Source of the DNA: Pseudomonas chlororaphis
GTDB taxonomy: Bacteria > Pseudomonadota > Gammaproteobacteria > Pseudomonadales > Pseudomonadaceae
Direction of reading: 5' to 3'
DNA length: 64,000 bases
Assembly: GCF_001921865.1 (NCBI RefSeq)
Contig: NZ_MSCT01000002.1
Location: 1 to 64,000 of the forward strand
In this document: piece after piece, positions 54,299-64,000 of the stretch
Layout of the letters: every line of letters begins with the position of its first letter
Position numbering within the stretch: position 1 is the stretch's first letter
Translations under genes and position numbers: made by a program
Notes under the pieces: generated by a model
Told to the model about the DNA's origin: nothing
What the model saw: the letters and a program-made list of their open reading frames with translations, nothing else
Databases searched by the model: none

Positions 54299-55583
54299 TT
54301 AGCCGGCCCCCCCTCAGCACCGCATCAACCTGCTCGGCAGCTTGTATCAGGGTGCTGTCGTTTCTAAATCCTCCAACCATTTGAAGTCCTACCGGAAGTG
54401 CCCCTGTTTCCCGAACCAGAGGAATATTGATTTGAGGCAATCCAAAGGCCATCCAAAACTTGATGAAATCGGAAGGCCCGGTAGCTCCAAGGCCCAATGG
54501 GGCGACGATGCCACAGCTCGCGCCTAAGACGGCGTCAAAAGGCTTGAATATCTCTTCCAAAACGGTGGCCAACTTTGCTAAACGCCTTTTTGCCGCTGAC
54601 TCTTGCTCCCAGGTTGTTAGGCTAGCGCGCTCGAACATTGCTAACAGTTCTACGCTCAGTTTGTCCGGATGCATTTTTAGTTCTGTGGAGAGAGATCTGG
54701 CTCCCTCGCAATCGTTTATTATTTGATGGTCATCAAATACAGTGGAAAACTCCTCGGGCAGCAGTACCTCGCTCACTTGATGTCCTGCCGATCGCAGAGT
54801 TTCTACAGCGGCTTCCAGTGATTTGGCCACATCCTTGTCCATCTGATCCCAACGGGCCGTACGACAAAATCCGAACGACCGTAAACGGCTTTCATGAGTG
54901 CGCTCCGGAAAACCGGGAATCAAGACTCGAGCGATCAGGTCCAGGTCACGAACGGAGCGGCCATACCAGCCCACCGTGTCGAAGCTTGGTGCTAATGGTT
55001 TTACCCCCTCAAGAGAAACCAACCCATACGAAGGCTTGAAGGCATAAAGTCCACAATAGGATGCGGGTTTTATCAGTGATCCTGCCGTCTGTGTTCCCAA
55101 GGCAACCGGGAAAAAACCAGCAGCCATCCCCGCTGCCGATCCGGCACTGGAACTTCCAGGCGTTCTGTCTAGATCATGTGGGTTGTGGGTGGGGCCGGTA
55201 TGCATGTAAGCAAATTCGGTGGTGTGGGTCTTACCCATAATGACTGCCCCAGCCTGGCGCAGGAGTGAGACGACATGCGCATCCCGCGATGGGCAGTTGT
55301 CATCATAGATCGGAGAGTAAAAACGGGTGGGATGATCCACAGTGTCATAGTTATCTTTGATCCCCACTGGAACACCTTCCAGGAGACCTTTTGTTCTAGT
55401 CGTTGTTAATTGGCTAGCTTGAGCCCGCACCCAGTCGGGGGCGAATGAAACGAAAGCATTTATGCTCTGCTCTCGCGACTCAACACGTTCAAGAAAATAT
55501 TCGACTACCGTCTCTTTGCTCACGACATCCGAACGTACCAGTTGCGAAATGGCAGTTGCATCAAAATTACTAAAATTATGCAT
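54291..55583 (-). CDS. Amidase signature family hydrolase
   Basis: 430 residues from ATG 55583, which has AAAGGAACAAT upstream; a GTG six codons earlier is open. Amidase-signature residues: Lys in VGIKDNYDT, the Gly/Ser-rich GSSSAGSAAG and the nucleophile Ser in TQTAGSLIKPA. It hydrolyses an amide or carbamate of unknown identity. Codon use is clearly more A+T-rich than the surrounding genes. The stop sits at the junction with the arylsulfatase remnant, so the last residues may be altered. It is probably co-transcribed with, or at least co-inherited with, the aap genes. Confidence 0.85.
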   Translation of the reverse strand: MHNFSNFDATAISQLVRSDVVSKETVVEYFLERVESREQSINAFVSFAPDWVRAQASQLTTTRTKGLLEGVPVGIKDNYDTVDHPTRFYSPIYDDNCPSRDAHVVSLLRQAGAVIMGKTHTTEFAYMHTGPTHNPHDLDRTPGSSSAGSAAGMAAGFFPVALGTQTAGSLIKPASYCGLYAFKPSYGLVSLEGVKPLAPSFDTVGWYGRSVRDLDLIARVLIPGFPERTHESRLRSFGFCRTARWDQMDKDVAKSLEAAVETLRSAGHQVSEVLLPEEFSTVFDDHQIINDCEGARSLSTELKMHPDKLSVELLAMFERASLTTWEQESAAKRRLAKLATVLEEIFKPFDAVLGASCGIVAPLGLGATGPSDFIKFWMAFGLPQINIPLVRETGALPVGLQMVGGFRNDSTLIQAAEQVDAVLRGGRLIG

Positions 55584-55702
55584 ATTGTTCCTTTGGGCCA
55601 CTGATAACCCGACGACTAATTAAATGGTTGTCTTGTAGCCAACTGATGGAGTTTCGAGTTCCATCTCCAATAGGGGGTCGGCCACTATGTGTATTCGGTT
55701 AT

Positions 55703-56467
55703 TCAGTGCAGGATCTGGCTCAGGAACAGCCTGGTGCGGTCGTTCTGCGGGTTGTCGAAGAAGTCGTTCGGCGCGGCCTGTTCGACGATTTCGCCTTTGT
55801 CCATGAAGATCACCCGGTTGGCCACGGTACGGGCGAAACCCATTTCGTGGGTCACGCAGAGCATGGTCATGCCGTCTTCGGCCAGGCCGATCATGGTGTC
55901 CAGCACCTCCTTGACCATTTCCGGGTCGAGGGCCGAGGTCGGCTCGTCGAACAGCATGATCTTCGGTTTCATGCACAGCGCGCGGGCAATCGCCACGCGT
56001 TGCTGCTGGCCGCCGGAGAGCTGGCCCGGGTACTTGTTCGCCTGCTCCGGAATGCGTACGCGCTCCAGGTAATGCATGGCGATTTCCTCGGCCTTGCGCT
56101 TGGGCATCTTGCGCACCCACATCGGCGCCAGGGTGCAGTTCTGCAGGATGGTCAGGTGCGGGAACAGGTTGAAATGCTGGAACACCATGCCGACTTCGCG
56201 GCGGATCGCTTCAATCTGCTTGAGGTCGTTGGTCAGCTCCACGCCATCGACCACGATGCGGCCCTGCTGGTGTTCTTCCAGGCGGTTGAGGCAGCGGATG
56301 GTGGTGGACTTGCCCGAGCCCGAAGGCCCGCACAGGACAATACGCTCGCCCTGCCTGACATTGAGGTTGATGTCCTTGAGCACGTGGAACTGGCCGTACC
56401 ACTTGTTCACGCCCTGCATCTGAATAATGCCTTCAGGGCCCACAGGCTTTTTGATTGCTTCGCTCAT
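55703..56467 (-). CDS. aapP: Amino-acid ABC transporter ATPase (AapP-type)
   Basis: 254 residues from ATG 56467. Walker A GPSGSGKS, signature LSGGQQQR, Walker [14 protein letters not shown]-loop CVTHEMG. It is typical of polar amino-acid ATPases of the HisP/AapP class. It lies 10 bp after aapM in the order J-Q-M-P, all on the minus strand. Confidence 0.92.
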   Translation of the reverse strand: MSEAIKKPVGPEGIIQMQGVNKWYGQFHVLKDINLNVRQGERIVLCGPSGSGKSTTIRCLNRLEEHQQGRIVVDGVELTNDLKQIEAIRREVGMVFQHFNLFPHLTILQNCTLAPMWVRKMPKRKAEEIAMHYLERVRIPEQANKYPGQLSGGQQQRVAIARALCMKPKIMLFDEPTSALDPEMVKEVLDTMIGLAEDGMTMLCVTHEMGFARTVANRVIFMDKGEIVEQAAPNDFFDNPQNDRTRLFLSQILH

Positions 56468-56477
56468 CGAGAAACTC

Positions 56478-57575
56478 CTAACGCTTGTGGCCAGTGTCGA
56501 GCTTGCGTTCCAGATGCATGGAATAGCGCGACATACCAAAACAGAAAATCCAGAACACCAGGGCGGCGAACACGTAGCCTTCGGTGGCCATGCCCAGCCA
56601 TTTCGGATCGGCGGCCGCTTGCTTGACGCTGTTGAGCAGGTCGAACAGGCCGATGATGATCACCAGGCTCGTGTCCTTGAACAGGGCGATGAAGGTATTG
56701 ACGATGCCGGGAATCACCAGCTTCAGGGCTTGCGGCAGTATCACCAGGCCCATGGCGCGCCAGTAGCCCAGGCCCATCGCCGCGGCGGCTTCGTACTGCC
56801 CCTTGGGAATCGCCTGCAAACCGCCGCGCACCACTTCGGCGACATAGGCCGACTGGAACAGGATCACCCCGATCAGCGCCCGCAGCAGCTTGTCGAAGTT
56901 CATGCCTTCGGGCAGGAACAGCGGCAGCATCACCGAGGACATGAACAGCACGGTGATCAACGGTACGCCGCGCCAGAACTCGATGAAGGTCACGCAGACC
57001 ACGCGAATGGCCGGCATGTTCGAGCGCCGCCCCAGGGCCAGCACGATGCCCAATGGCAAGGCGCCGGCGATGCCGACGGTGGCAATCACCAGGGTCAGCA
57101 TCAGGCCGCCCCATTGGCTGGTCGCCACGTTGCTCAGGCCGAAATGCCCACCGTGCAGCAGGGTGTAGGCAACGATCGGGTACAGCACCAGGAAGCCCAG
57201 GCCGTAGATCGCCTTGCGCGCAAAGCGCGAGATGAACAGCGGCGCCACGCCGATGACCGCCAGCCACACGGTCAGGTCGACGCGCCAGCGCAGCTCGCTC
57301 GGGTAGTAGCCGTACATGAACTGGCCGAAACGCTGCTGGATGAACACCCAGCAGGCGCCTTCCTTCGTGCAGTCGGCGCGGGTGGTGCCGACCCAGTTGG
57401 CGTCGAAAATCGCCCAGCTGAGAATCGGCGGCACCACCAGCCAGATCAGGTAGAAGGCGAACAGGGTCAGCAGGGTGTTGAGCCAGCTGGAGAACATATT
57501 GGCCCGCATCCAGGCCAGCACGCCGATGCTGCTGCTCGGCGGGGGCATGTCGGGTTTGAAGGTATGGGTACTCAT
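56478..57575 (-). CDS. aapM: General L-amino-acid ABC permease AapM
   Basis: 365 residues, longer than ordinary His/Glu permeases because of the inserted N-terminal region ([25 protein letters not shown]) that marks AapM/BztC. The EAA loop is in [21 protein letters not shown]. About eight membrane helices. It acts with AapQ to move L-amino acids across the inner membrane. Confidence 0.93.
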   Translation of the reverse strand: MSTHTFKPDMPPPSSSIGVLAWMRANMFSSWLNTLLTLFAFYLIWLVVPPILSWAIFDANWVGTTRADCTKEGACWVFIQQRFGQFMYGYYPSELRWRVDLTVWLAVIGVAPLFISRFARKAIYGLGFLVLYPIVAYTLLHGGHFGLSNVATSQWGGLMLTLVIATVGIAGALPLGIVLALGRRSNMPAIRVVCVTFIEFWRGVPLITVLFMSSVMLPLFLPEGMNFDKLLRALIGVILFQSAYVAEVVRGGLQAIPKGQYEAAAAMGLGYWRAMGLVILPQALKLVIPGIVNTFIALFKDTSLVIIIGLFDLLNSVKQAAADPKWLGMATEGYVFAALVFWIFCFGMSRYSMHLERKLDTGHKR

Positions 57576-57585
57576 GCGCGTTTCC

Positions 57586-58764
57586 TCACCGCTCGATCAG
57601 CGCAATGCGCTTGTTGTACCAGTTCATCAGCAGGGAAATGCTGATGCTGATCGCCAGGTACACGCTCATGGTGATGGCAATGACTTCGATGGCCTGGCCG
57701 GTCTGGTTGAGCACGGTGCCGGCGAACAGCGAAACCATTTCCGGGTAGCCGATACCGGCGGCCAGGGACGAGTTCTTCGCCAGGTTCAGGTACTGGCTGG
57801 TCAGCGGCGGAATGATCACGCGCAGGGCCTGCGGGATAATCACCTTGCGCAGCGTCGGGCCGTTGCGCAGGCCCAGGGAACGGGCCGCCTCGGTCTGGCC
57901 GTGGCTGACCGACTTGATCCCCGAACGCACGATCTCGGCGATGAACGCCGCGGTGTAGACGGTCAGGGCCAGGGTCAGGGCCAGCAGTTCCGGGATCAGC
58001 ACCCAGCCGCCGACGAAGTTGAAACCCGCCAGCTTCGGCATTTCCCAGTGCACCGGGACGCCAAAGACCAGCATGCACAACGCCGGGATCGCCAGGAACA
58101 GCGCCAGCCCGGCCCAGAACTTGTGGAACGGCACGCCGGTCGCCTCGAAGCGCCGGTTAGCCCAACGAGCCATCAGCGCAATAGCGACGATGGCCACGAC
58201 GATGCTCGCCACGAACGGCCAGAACCCTTCGGCCATCAGGGCCGCCGGCATGTTCAGGCCGCGGCTGCTGACAAAGAAGGTGTCGCCGAAGTTATGGCTG
58301 TTGCGCGGCCCCGGCATGGTCAGGAACACCGCGAAATACCAGAACAGAATTTGCAGCAACGGCGGAATGTTGCGGAACACTTCCACATACACGGTCGCCA
58401 GTTTGCTGATGATCCAGTTCTGCGACAGACGCGCCACCCCGATGATGAACCCGAGGATGGTCGCCAGGATCACCCCGATGAACGTCACCAAAAGGGTGTT
58501 GAGCAAGCCGATCACGAAGACCCGGGCATAACTGTCCGCTTCGGTGTAGGCGATCAGGTGCTGGGCGATGCCGAAGCCGGCGCTGCGCTCGAGGAAGTCG
58601 AAACCGGAGGTGATGCCCCGGTGCGCAAGGTTGGTTTGAGTGTTGTTGAACAGGAACCAGCCCATCGCGACCACCGCGACAACGGTGAAGGTCTGGAATA
58701 GCCATGCACGTACACGTGGATCTGTCAGGGAAAATCTATTGGGTAGGACGATATGATTTTGCAT
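57586..58764 (-). CDS. aapQ: General L-amino-acid ABC permease AapQ
   Basis: 392 residues; the large loop between helices 1 and 2 typical of AapQ is present, with the EAA loop RSGIKSVSHGQTEAARSLGLRNG. About eight membrane helices. The stop is 10 bp before aapM. Confidence 0.93.
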   Translation of the reverse strand: MQNHIVLPNRFSLTDPRVRAWLFQTFTVVAVVAMGWFLFNNTQTNLAHRGITSGFDFLERSAGFGIAQHLIAYTEADSYARVFVIGLLNTLLVTFIGVILATILGFIIGVARLSQNWIISKLATVYVEVFRNIPPLLQILFWYFAVFLTMPGPRNSHNFGDTFFVSSRGLNMPAALMAEGFWPFVASIVVAIVAIALMARWANRRFEATGVPFHKFWAGLALFLAIPALCMLVFGVPVHWEMPKLAGFNFVGGWVLIPELLALTLALTVYTAAFIAEIVRSGIKSVSHGQTEAARSLGLRNGPTLRKVIIPQALRVIIPPLTSQYLNLAKNSSLAAGIGYPEMVSLFAGTVLNQTGQAIEVIAITMSVYLAISISISLLMNWYNKRIALIER

Positions 58765-58827
58765 GAAGTGCCCCAGTGAAAATGCTTTGGAACAACCCTG
58801 GCAAAAATATTGCCAGGGCAGGATTGA

Positions 58828-59859
58828 TCAGCGCACTGGAGGTGCGTACTGGATACCACCCAAGTTCCACAGCGCGTTCAGCCCACGGTCGATTTCCAGC
58901 GGAGTGCTCTTGCCGAGGCTCTTCTCGAACACTTCACCGTAGTTGCCGACTTGCTTGACGATCTGTACTACCCAGTCCTTCGGCAGCTTCAGGTCCTTGC
59001 CGTACTCGCCGTCAGCACCCAACAGACGGGCAACGTCCGGGTTCTTGGTCGACTTGGCTTCTTCAGCGACGTTTTTGGAAGTGATGCCCGCCTCTTCAGC
59101 ATTGAGCATTGCGTAGCCAACCCAGCGAACGATCGCTAGCCACTCGTCGTCGCCATTACGCACGACCGGGCCCAGGGGCTCCTTGGAAATGGTTTCCGGC
59201 AGAACCACATAATCCTTCGGCGAAGCCAGTTTGCTGCGCTGTGCATACAACTGGGACTTGTCGGAGCTCAGTACGTCGCAACGACCGGACTCCAGCGACT
59301 TGGCGCTTTCATCGGAGGTGTCGAAGGTGATCGTGGTGTACTTCAGGCCGTTGGCTCGGAAGTAGTCGGACACGTTCAGCTCGGTGGTGGTGCCGGCTTG
59401 AATACAGATGGTTGCCCCATCCAGTTCCTTGGCACTTTTCACGCCCAGCTTGTTGTTGGCCAGGAAGCCCACACCGTCGTAATAGGTGATGAAACCAGGA
59501 AATTTCAGACCCATGCCCGAGTCTCGAGAACTGGACCAGGTGGTGTTGCGCGACAGTACGTCGATTTCGCCTGACTGCAGGGCGGTGAAGCGCTCCTTGG
59601 CGTTCAATTGGCTGAACTTCACTTTGGTCGCATCGCCGAATACCGCGGCGGCCACGGCGCGGCAGACGTCGGCGTCTATACCAACAATCTTGCCCGTGGA
59701 ATCCGGAACGGAGAAACCTGGCAACCCATCGGAGACGCCACATTGAATGAAACCTTTCTTCTGAATGGCATCCAGCGTGGAGCCTGCCAAGGCTGCACTG
59801 CTAGCCCCGATCATAGGCACTACAGTTAGTGCGATCCGGGTAAGTTTGAAAATATTCAT
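58828..59859 (-). CDS. aapJ: Amino-acid ABC transporter periplasmic binding protein AapJ
   Basis: 343 residues. The signal peptide ends near SAALAGS (~residue 25). The binding domain shows LDAIQKKGFIQCGVSDGLPGFS, GIDADVCRAVAAAVFGD and RFTALQSGEIDVLSRNTTW. It is the first gene of the aap unit. Codon use is somewhat more A+T-rich than in aapQMP. Confidence 0.93.
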   Translation of the reverse strand: MNIFKLTRIALTVVPMIGASSAALAGSTLDAIQKKGFIQCGVSDGLPGFSVPDSTGKIVGIDADVCRAVAAAVFGDATKVKFSQLNAKERFTALQSGEIDVLSRNTTWSSSRDSGMGLKFPGFITYYDGVGFLANNKLGVKSAKELDGATICIQAGTTTELNVSDYFRANGLKYTTITFDTSDESAKSLESGRCDVLSSDKSQLYAQRSKLASPKDYVVLPETISKEPLGPVVRNGDDEWLAIVRWVGYAMLNAEEAGITSKNVAEEAKSTKNPDVARLLGADGEYGKDLKLPKDWVVQIVKQVGNYGEVFEKSLGKSTPLEIDRGLNALWNLGGIQYAPPVR

Positions 59860-60020
59860 TTCAATACCTCAAGTTTGTATGCCGTTGTTGTTTTTGTCAG
59901 GAGCTTGAGTTTTGTCGAGTTCTGGCAGTTGCTCGATGAATTAACCGGATGAGTTAATCCTGGTGTTAGTCATCCCTTGAAGAATTGATATTTACGGAAG
60001 TTGCAATGCTGGGAAGAATT

Positions 60021-60434
60021 TCAAGTTGCGTAAACTAATTCCAGATTATTGAAACCTTTTATCTCAATAGGATTTCCGGCGGGGTCCAGGAAGAACATGG
60101 TCGCTTGTTCACCGGCCTCTCCTGGAAAGCGGATATTAGGTGGGAGAACAAACTTCATGTCGGCCTTGATCAAGCGGTCTTTTAAAACAAGCCAATCTGA
60201 CATTTTCAGGATCACTCCAAGATGAGGCATCGGCACCATGTGGTTGCCAACCTTGCCTGTATTAGTCACAGGAAATGGTTCGCCCAAGTGCAGCGATAAC
60301 TGATGCCCGAAAAAGTTGACGTCTATCCATGTATCGGTGCTACGACCCTCCTCACAACCCAGCAAATCACAGTAGAACTGGCGGGAAAGCTCCAAGTCGC
60401 GGACGTGATAAGCAAAATGAAAAATCGACTGCAT
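60021..60434 (-). CDS. VOC-superfamily protein (glyoxalase/dioxygenase type)
   Basis: 137 residues with two betaalphabetabetabeta modules: FHFAYHVRDLELSRQFYCDLLGC and PMPHLGVILKMSDWLVLKDRL; FLDPAGNPIEIKGF ends the fold. Likely metal ligands are His in FHFAYHV, His in PMPHLG and Glu in IEIKGF. Substrate unknown. A+T-rich, divergent from the LysR gene 113 bp away, which probably controls it. Confidence 0.82.
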   Translation of the reverse strand: MQSIFHFAYHVRDLELSRQFYCDLLGCEEGRSTDTWIDVNFFGHQLSLHLGEPFPVTNTGKVGNHMVPMPHLGVILKMSDWLVLKDRLIKADMKFVLPPNIRFPGEAGEQATMFFLDPAGNPIEIKGFNNLELVYAT

Positions 60435-60533
60435 AGGGGCGCTCCTAAAAACACCAATGAGTGGAAATGACTGTGCCGGACAAAGCTTGTGCTGGTTTTA
60501 TGAAAAGAGATAGCATTTAATTTTTTCTACCAT

Positions 60534-60546
60534 AGAAAGAATTTCT
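60534..60546. promoter_or_regulatory. Small palindrome before the LysR gene
   Basis: AGAAA-GAA-TTTCT ends one base before the LysR ATG, in the divergent VOC/LysR spacer. A possible autoregulatory site; weak evidence. Confidence 0.3.
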
Positions 60547-60547
60547 T

Positions 60548-61408
60548 ATGGATACCCGTTATCTGAGAAGCCTTATCACTGTTGTGGAATGCGGCTCCAT
60601 AGCCCATGCCGCACGAGTTGAAGGGCTGACGGCTGCTGCGATCAGTCAGCGAATTCTCGCGCTCGAGCGGCAGCTCGGCTTTGAACTACTGTCTCGCGTC
60701 GGGCACGCGGCTAAGCCGAGTGAAGCTTGTCTTGCTCTATTGCCCAGAGCTAAACGCATCGTTCGCGAAGTCGCGTTATTAGCGGGTGACGCCGACGTAG
60801 GAGGGCTTACGGGACCGTTGAGAATAGGCGCAATTTCGACCGTTCTGACCGGCCTGTTACCCCGAGGATTGCGGGCCCTGACCGAGTTAGCGCCAAGCCT
60901 CAAACCGGTTATAGTGCCAGGAACATCGCGTTCGTTATATCAAGCACTGCTCTCAGACGAACTGGATGCTGCCATATTGGTAGCTCCGCCTTTTGAAGTG
61001 CCAAAAGCTTTGCGCATGGCGTCATTACGAAAGGAGCCACTGGTTTTCCTGTCGAAGGATAAGTCCCCGGACAGTATCCTTGTTCAACTGCAAACCCATT
61101 CCTATATTCGGTACGATCCAGATTCGTGGGGCGGACGTCATGCTGAGCATTACTTGGCAGACAATGGCTTAATGCCGACGCCACTGGTGGATCTGGACGC
61201 ACTAGAGACAATTGCCATGTTGGTAACCGAAGGTCTTGGCGTCAGTCTTGTGCCGTATTGGTCAGGCTTTGAACAGTGGGGCCATAAGTGCGCTGTGGAC
61301 TGGGTAGGCAATGCTCGGTATGACAGAGAGATTGTGTTGCTCAGCCATGTTCAGACTGACCGGCCAAACATGTTGAATGTTTTATATAAAGCACTTTCAA
61401 CAACCTAA
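60548..61408 (+). CDS. LysR family transcriptional regulator
   Basis: 286 residues. The winged HTH (about 3-60) reads LRSLITVVECGSIAHAARVE..TAAAISQRILALE; the effector domain spans about 90-280. A+T-rich like the other island genes. Divergent from the VOC gene; likely the local regulator of the amidase/aap/VOC set (inference). Confidence 0.88.
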   Translation: MDTRYLRSLITVVECGSIAHAARVEGLTAAAISQRILALERQLGFELLSRVGHAAKPSEACLALLPRAKRIVREVALLAGDADVGGLTGPLRIGAISTVLTGLLPRGLRALTELAPSLKPVIVPGTSRSLYQALLSDELDAAILVAPPFEVPKALRMASLRKEPLVFLSKDKSPDSILVQLQTHSYIRYDPDSWGGRHAEHYLADNGLMPTPLVDLDALETIAMLVTEGLGVSLVPYWSGFEQWGHKCAVDWVGNARYDREIVLLSHVQTDRPNMLNVLYKALSTT

Positions 61409-61423
61409 AGTTAATTTTTGATC

Positions 61424-62520
<1,097 letters not shown>

Positions 62521-62524
<4 letters not shown>

Positions 62525-64000
62525 GCGTGTCTCCAGCGGGTGGCGCGACGTTCGAGCTGTTGGCCGATCAGGTTGAGCAGGGCGCCGGTGAGGCCGACCA
62601 GGAGCATGCCGGCCATGATCAGGTCCATGCGCAGCAACTGCTGGGCGCCGATCATCTGGCTGCCGATGCCGCCGTTGGACGGCATGAAATATTCCGCGCC
62701 GATGGTGCCCAGCCAGGCGTAGATCAGGCTCAGGCGCAGGCCGGCGAAGATCCCCGGCGCGGCGCCCGGCAGCACCAGGCGGCGCAGGCGCTGCCAGAGG
62801 TTCAGGCGCAGCACCTGGGCCGCCTCCGCCAGTTGCGGCGACAGGTTGGCGACGCCGCGCTGGGTGGCGATGAACAGCGGGAAGAACGCGGCCAGGGCGA
62901 CAAACACCCATTTCGCCAGCTCGCCCAGGCCGAACCAGGCGGTGAGCAGCGGCACCCAGGCGAAGATCGCGATCTGCCGGAGCGCCGCCAGGGTCGGCCC
63001 TAAAAGGCGTTCGCTCAGGGGCGACAGGCCCAGCAGCAGGCCCAGGGCGAACCCCAGGCCGCCGCCCAGCAGCAGGCCGCCGAGGGTGCGCTCCAGGCTC
63101 AGGGCCAGGCCGCTGGACAGCGTGCCGTCGAGCAGGCCGTTCCAGGCGGTGTCGAGCACCGCCAGCGGGCTGACCAGGATATTGGCGTCGACCCACTCCT
63201 GCTGGTTCGCCAGTTGCCACAGCGCCAGTAGCAACAGCGGCAGCAGCCACGGTTGCACGCGTTGCCAGCCTTGATAGCGCGGGCCGCGGCGGATCTGCGC
63301 GATGGCCGGGTGGGGCCAGTGCACCAGGGCCTTGTCCAGCAGGCCGATGCCGCGGTCCATGGCCACGCCGATCACGCCTATGACCACGATGCAGACGAAG
63401 ACGATATCCAGCATGAACAGCTGGCGCGCCCAGACCATCAGGTAGCCGATGCCTTCGCTGGAAGCCAGCAGCTCGACCGCCAGCAACGAGGTCCAGCCGG
63501 CGGCCAGGGCCAGGCGCACGCCGGCCATGAAGGCTGGCAGGGCGGCGGGCAGCACCAGGCGGCGGATCAGTAAATGCGGTGGCAGGCGCAGCACCGCGGC
63601 GGCTTCGCGCAATTTGGGCTGGGCGTCGCGCACGCCGACCAGGGTATGCAGGGTCACCGGCACCACGATGGCCTTGACCAGCACCACCAGCTTGAGCAGT
63701 TCGCCGATGCCGAAAAACACCATGAACAGTGGAATCCAGGCCAGGGTCGGGACCTGGGACAAAGCGGCGAAGGTGGGGAAAACCAGCCGTTCCAGGCGCT
63801 GGCTGGCGCCCAGCGCCGCACCGAGCACGGCGCCGGCGCCGATACCCGCCAGCAGGCCCCAGAACAGTCGTTGCAGGCTGATCGCCAGATGGCTCCACAA
63901 CTCGCCGCCGGCCAGTTCCAGGGCGCTGTGCCAGACCAGCGTCGGCGCCGGCAGGATCTGCTCGCTCATCCAGCCGTTGCGGCTGGCCAGCCACCACAGG
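62521..64000 (-). CDS. atsB: AtsB-type double-domain ABC permease (5' end outside the window)
   Basis: The frame is open through base 64000 (upstream residues read LWWLASRNGW before MSEQILPAPT), so the gene is partial; at least 493 residues are seen. Two permease modules lie in tandem, each with an EAA-type loop (PKLREAAAVLRLPP and PQLAEAAQVLRLNL) and about six helices. Fused double permeases of this size are typical of AtsB for sulfate-ester import. A binding-protein gene atsR would be expected beyond the edge. Confidence 0.85.

Noticed and set aside
62525-63997. An upstream extension of the atsC frame to over 760 codons
   Set aside because: The extension is the out-of-phase shadow of the permease gene. 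The ATPase starts at ATG 62524, overlapping the permease stop.

Overview
This is a chromosomal stretch of a high-G+C Pseudomonas, most likely of the P. fluorescens complex. The evidence is the gene content (gabDT, sbp-cysTWA with oscA, desA with a pipA-type GGDEF/EAL gene, aapJQMP, atsBC, pgaABCD), a tRNA-Arg(CCG), and many copies of the two REP families typical of this group (GCGAGCAAGCTCGCTCC and GCCGCTGCCGCAGGCTGCG). The species cannot be fixed from the sequence alone.

Layout. 1-8192: the 3' part of a giant surface adhesin made of ~102-residue Ig-like repeats, followed in tightly overlapping order by a TolC-type outer-membrane lipoprotein, a stand-alone APS kinase, an Asp/Asn beta-hydroxylase and a PAPS sulfotransferase. 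Together they look like an exported adhesin with its own modification enzymes. 8158-10303 (minus): slipin/NfeD pair. 10508-11924: YbaK deacylase, DUF2789 protein, and a StbD/StbE-type toxin-antitoxin pair whose toxin carries an in-frame TAG. 12027-17107: MarR regulator plus a FUSC / DUF1656 / HlyD / outer-membrane efflux operon. 17201-19735: unknown membrane protein and a YdgA-like DUF945 protein. 20050-26366: pgaABCD for poly-N-acetylglucosamine. 26555-31854: YbhB-like protein, a VWA lipoprotein / ECF sigma / anti-sigma operon and small proteins. 31979-32055: tRNA-Arg. 32289-36617: an R-body (reb) cluster with its own Crp-like regulator and sigma factor, three RebB proteins, a long RebB-like protein, a permuted papain-like cysteine peptidase and a coiled-coil protein. 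37072-39984: gabD-gabT. 40136-45923: HDOD response regulator, diguanylate cyclase, DesA desaturase and a GGDEF/EAL protein. 46223-50437: oscA, sbp, cysT, cysW, cysA (sulfate uptake). 50508-54106: Mpo1-like protein, Crp-like regulator, AraC regulator and a second desaturase.

At the right end a foreign, partly A+T-rich segment (about 54291-61583: amidase, aapPMQJ, VOC protein, LysR, IS3-family transposase remnant) has replaced most of an arylsulfatase gene. The first ~31 codons of atsA remain at one edge, directly downstream of the sulfate-ester transporter genes atsC and atsB. A plausible last ~29 codons lie on the same strand at the other edge.

Two themes run through the window. One is surface and biofilm structure (adhesin, PNAG, c-di-GMP enzymes). 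The other is sulfur (PAPS synthesis and use, sulfate uptake, organosulfur response, broken arylsulfatase locus). The most interesting candidates for undescribed biology are the adhesin-hydroxylase-sulfotransferase operon and the R-body cluster with its unrecognised accessory proteins.
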